8,427 nucleotides of DNA, taken from CAYJPA01 sp964371945. Its GTDB lineage: Bacteria > Chloroflexota > Chloroflexia > Thermomicrobiales > UBA6265. The stretch spans positions 1 through 8,427 of the forward strand of contig CAYJPA010000134.1 in assembly GCA_964371945.1 (NCBI GenBank), written 5' to 3'. The position numbers and the translations under genes are program-made. Every line of letters starts with the position of its first letter. Position 1 is the first letter of the stretch. The notes below the pieces were generated by a model. It saw only the letters and a list, made by a program, of their open reading frames with translations, ran no database searches and was not told the DNA's origin. Of the stretch, positions 6,056 through 8,427 are shown piece by piece.

Positions 6056-8314
6056 TTGTCGTCACATGCTTCGTCCAATGGACACGTTCCACCATCTTGC
6101 CTGAGCATCGCCATCGATTTGGACGGGGTCATGACCGAGCATCCCCGCCCCTTGGCGATCGCCGCATCCTCCCACTTCGGCTTCGACCTGCCCGAAAGCG
6201 CCTTCGTCGATTCCGCCGGGCTCAATGTGCCGCGGGAGATCCGCGATTGGGTTTACGGGCCGAACGGTCCGGCGTCCATGCTCATGCCCGCGCCGGAAGC
6301 GCAAGAGTTCCTTGCTCGCGTGGTCGAGCTCTTCGGCCACGACAACGTCCGAATCCTCACCGCCCGGAACGACGAGTCGATCGACATGACCCGCGCCTGG
6401 CTCCGGCGCTACGGTTTCCCGGAATGCCAGATCACCTTTTCGGACGACAAGGCGACGGTGGCGCTTGAATGCGGTTGCACCTACGCGGTCGAGGACAGCG
6501 TCCGGCACGCAAAAAATTACGCGGCCGCGGATGTGACCTGCTTCCTGCTGATGACGCCAACGACGCCGAGGATCGAGGACCATCCGCGGATACGGCGGGT
6601 CAACAGTCTGATGTCGATCGTTTTCCAGCTCGAGGAGATCGTCGCCGCCGAACGTGACCGGCTCGATCTGGCAGGACACGGAATATCGGGCCGGCCGCGC
6701 ATCGTGGTTTCGGACGCGATTCACCCAGGCGCGCGGGCGCACCTTACTGAGCACGCCGATCTGATCGATGTCGACGGCACGATCAAATCAGATCTGCTCG
6801 CGGTTCTCGGGGAAGCTGATGCGCTGATCGTGCGCAGCGAAACGATGGTCACCGCCGATGTGCTCGCCGCCGCGCCCCGTTTGCGTGTCGTCGCGAGGGC
6901 CGGGGTCGGGGTCGACAACATCGATCTCGATGCCGCGACCAGGGCCGGCGTGCTCGTGCTCAATGCCCCCGGCGCGAACCGCATCTCCGCGGGCGAGCAC
7001 ACGATCGCGATGCTGCTCGCCTTGACCCGGCAGCTCCCGCACGCAAATGAATCGACCCATGCCGGCCGCTGGGAGCGCAAACTGATCAGGCCGATCGATC
7101 TCGCCGGCAGAACGGTCGGGATTGTGGGACTCGGCCGGGTTGGCAGTGTGGTCGCCACCCGCCTCAAAGCATTCGAGATGAACGTGATCGCCTACGATCC
7201 TTACATCACGGCCGAACGGTTCGAAGAACTGGGCGTGGAGCCAACCGATTACGACACACTCCTCTCGGTCTCGGATGTCGTTACCTATCATGTTCCGGCA
7301 AATGCCGAAACGCACCACATGCTGGACGCTTCACGGATCGAGCAGCTCAAGCGGACCGCGATCGTGATCAACGCCTCGCGCGGCGAAGTGGTCGATCAGT
7401 ACGCGCTTGCCAACGCGCTCAAGCGAGCCCGGATTGCGGGCGCAGGCGTCGATGTCTTCCCGAGCGAGCCCTGCTCCGACAGTCCACTATTCGGACTCCC
7501 GCACGTGATCGTGACCCCGCACACCGGCGGATCGAGCGCGGAAGCCTTGGCCAATGTCGGCGAAATGATCAGCAGATCGACACTGGCCGCGCTTGCCGGG
7601 CAGGCGGTTCCAAACGCCGTCAACCTCCCGCCCGCGTCGCTGCTCGCGCCCGATTTGCAGCGCCTCACCTCCGTCGCGAGCGCCGCCGGGCATCTGCTCT
7701 CGGTGCTGCAGCCGGAACGACCCTGGAACTTCTCGGTCACCGTTCGCGGACTGGTGCCGCACGACGTGACCGAGCATGTCGCCAGCGCCGCGCTCTGCGC
7801 CTCGCTCGAACGCTGGACCAGCCGCAGGGCGACGGCGGTCAATGCCGCGCTCGTCGCCCATGAGATCGGGATTCAGGTTCGAACCGTCACCGGCGCGACC
7901 GATCCCAATATCGAGCCCTCCTTCTCGTTCGAAGCGACCGGCGAAACATCGCACCATGTGCGCATCTCGTGGGATCGCAAGAACGCGGGCATCGTCGAGG
8001 TCGATCGCTTCGCACTCGACAAGGCGCTTGCCGGCGAAGTCGTCATCACCCATCACCGCGACGTGCCGGGAGTGATCGGCCGGGTCGGCACGATCCTCGG
8101 CCTGCACCGGGTCAACATCGCCGGGATGCAGGTCGGACGGCACAATCGCGGCGGCGAAGCGCTGATGGTGCTCAACGTCGACGATGTGATTCCCGACGGC
8201 GCACTGGCGGAGATTAAGACGATCCCCGGCGTCGAAACCGCCTACCGCGTCTCGCTGCCTCCTGCCCTGCCGCGGACATCAGGCTCGCCCGTCGCGGCTG
8301 GGGTCGCGAAGTAG
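6056..8314 (+). CDS. serA: HAD phosphatase domain fused to D-3-phosphoglycerate dehydrogenase
   Basis: One uninterrupted frame joins two enzymes (752 residues from TTG 6056). Residues 16-200 form a HAD-superfamily phosphatase: motif I IDLDG (Asp21, Asp23), motif II ILTARN (Thr102), motif III DDK (Lys132) and motif IV VEDS (Asp147). About 80 residues between motifs I and II form a small cap; the style recalls NT5C-like nucleotidases. From about 213 a full long-form SerA follows: Rossmann motif GLGRVG at 358-363 with Asp381 for NAD, catalytic Arg442, Glu471 and His489, an allosteric substrate-binding region (about 515-655) and a C-terminal ACT domain (about 660-735) that in relatives binds serine. 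SerA oxidises 3-phosphoglycerate to 3-phosphohydroxypyruvate, the first step of serine synthesis. The HAD substrate is unknown; phosphoserine is one possibility. The junction (195-213) has no ATG or ribosome site for a separate SerA. The start is uncertain: TTG 6056 follows GGGGG by six bases. GTG 5978 is longer without an SD, and homology-like sequence begins only at CTG 6101. Confidence 0.9.
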   Translation: MSSHASSNGHVPPSCLSIAIDLDGVMTEHPRPLAIAASSHFGFDLPESAFVDSAGLNVPREIRDWVYGPNGPASMLMPAPEAQEFLARVVELFGHDNVRILTARNDESIDMTRAWLRRYGFPECQITFSDDKATVALECGCTYAVEDSVRHAKNYAAADVTCFLLMTPTTPRIEDHPRIRRVNSLMSIVFQLEEIVAAERDRLDLAGHGISGRPRIVVSDAIHPGARAHLTEHADLIDVDGTIKSDLLAVLGEADALIVRSETMVTADVLAAAPRLRVVARAGVGVDNIDLDAATRAGVLVLNAPGANRISAGEHTIAMLLALTRQLPHANESTHAGRWERKLIRPIDLAGRTVGIVGLGRVGSVVATRLKAFEMNVIAYDPYITAERFEELGVEPTDYDTLLSVSDVVTYHVPANAETHHMLDASRIEQLKRTAIVINASRGEVVDQYALANALKRARIAGAGVDVFPSEPCSDSPLFGLPHVIVTPHTGGSSAEALANVGEMISRSTLAALAGQAVPNAVNLPPASLLAPDLQRLTSVASAAGHLLSVLQPERPWNFSVTVRGLVPHDVTEHVASAALCASLERWTSRRATAVNAALVAHEIGIQVRTVTGATDPNIEPSFSFEATGETSHHVRISWDRKNAGIVEVDRFALDKALAGEVVITHHRDVPGVIGRVGTILGLHRVNIAGMQVGRHNRGGEALMVLNVDDVIPDGALAEIKTIPGVETAYRVSLPPALPRTSGSPVAAGVAK

Positions 8315-8427
8315 AAGAGTACCCCCCAATCCCCCATAGCTTTGTTGGGTTGAGCCGAGGTCAAAGTCCGCGGCCCTGGAAGGGCTTTGTTGGAGTAGCA
8401 CTGGAATTCATTCCGGTGCGGGGCTCG
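8315..8427. repeat. palindrome-rich intergenic repeat running off the window
   Basis: After the HAD-SerA stop the sequence changes character. GCTTTGTTGG occurs twice (8339-8348 and 8384-8393). GCACTGGAAT (8398-8407) pairs with ATTCCGGTGC (8410-8419) over ten base pairs with one G-T wobble and a two-base loop. GAGCC (8352-8356) pairs with GGCTC (8422-8426) as an outer stem. CAAAG (8362-8366) and CTTTG (8385-8389) enclose a smaller hairpin. From memory, similar GAATTCATTC-centred palindromes next to CTTTGTT are dispersed in intergenic DNA of some Chloroflexota and Cyanobacteria; that was not checked here. The right boundary is outside the window. Confidence 0.5.
8373..8391 (+). terminator. possible terminator hairpin downstream of the HAD-SerA gene
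   Basis: GCCCT (8373-8377), loop GGA and AGGGC (8381-8385) form a short GC-rich stem followed directly by TTTGTT. It sits 59 bases after the stop codon. The stem is short and lies within the palindromic repeat, so it may terminate transcription or simply be part of the repeat. Confidence 0.4.

Noticed and set aside
3878..8314. A possible operon linking the hydroxyacid dehydrogenase and SerA as a glyoxylate/serine pathway.
   Set aside because: A gene on the opposite strand and a 379-base non-coding gap separate them, so co-transcription is unlikely; they are more simply two members of a common superfamily.

Overview
The window is about 60% GC by eye and densely coding. GTG and TTG starts, G-rich Shine-Dalgarno sites, the mix of families and the palindromic intergenic sequence at the right end suggest a Chloroflexota bacterium of the Thermomicrobia type. 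This is an impression from protein character and cannot be proved from the window. No RNA genes, CRISPR arrays, transposases or phage genes were seen.

Layout: (1) 2-100, a possible C-terminal tail of an upstream gene, weakly supported. (2) 101-294, a non-coding leader with inverted repeats, one arm of which covers a ribosome binding site. (3) 295-1899 (+), a phytoene-dehydrogenase-like (PYROXD2-like) FAD oxidoreductase, full length but broken by three single-base losses. (4) 2033-2557 (+), a stand-alone double Clp N-domain protein. (5) 2601-3716 (-), an M24 (Xaa-Pro) peptidase, convergent with (4) across a hairpin. (6) 3878-4945 (+), a D-2-hydroxyacid dehydrogenase divergent from (5). (7) 4978-5676 (-), a DUF4013-like membrane protein. 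(8) 5677-6055, a non-coding stretch rich in inverted repeats. (9) 6056-8314 (+), an N-terminal HAD phosphatase domain fused in frame to a complete long-form 3-phosphoglycerate dehydrogenase (SerA). (10) 8315-8427, a palindrome-rich intergenic repeat that runs off the window.

From 2033 rightward the genes alternate strand, so they do not form one operon, and I see no multi-gene defence or mobile system. The item of most biological interest is the HAD-SerA fusion, which puts an apparently intact phosphatase fold on the enzyme that commits carbon to serine biosynthesis. Next are the three one-base deletions clustered in a single gene, a possible fourth one at the start of the fusion gene, and the repeat at the right edge.
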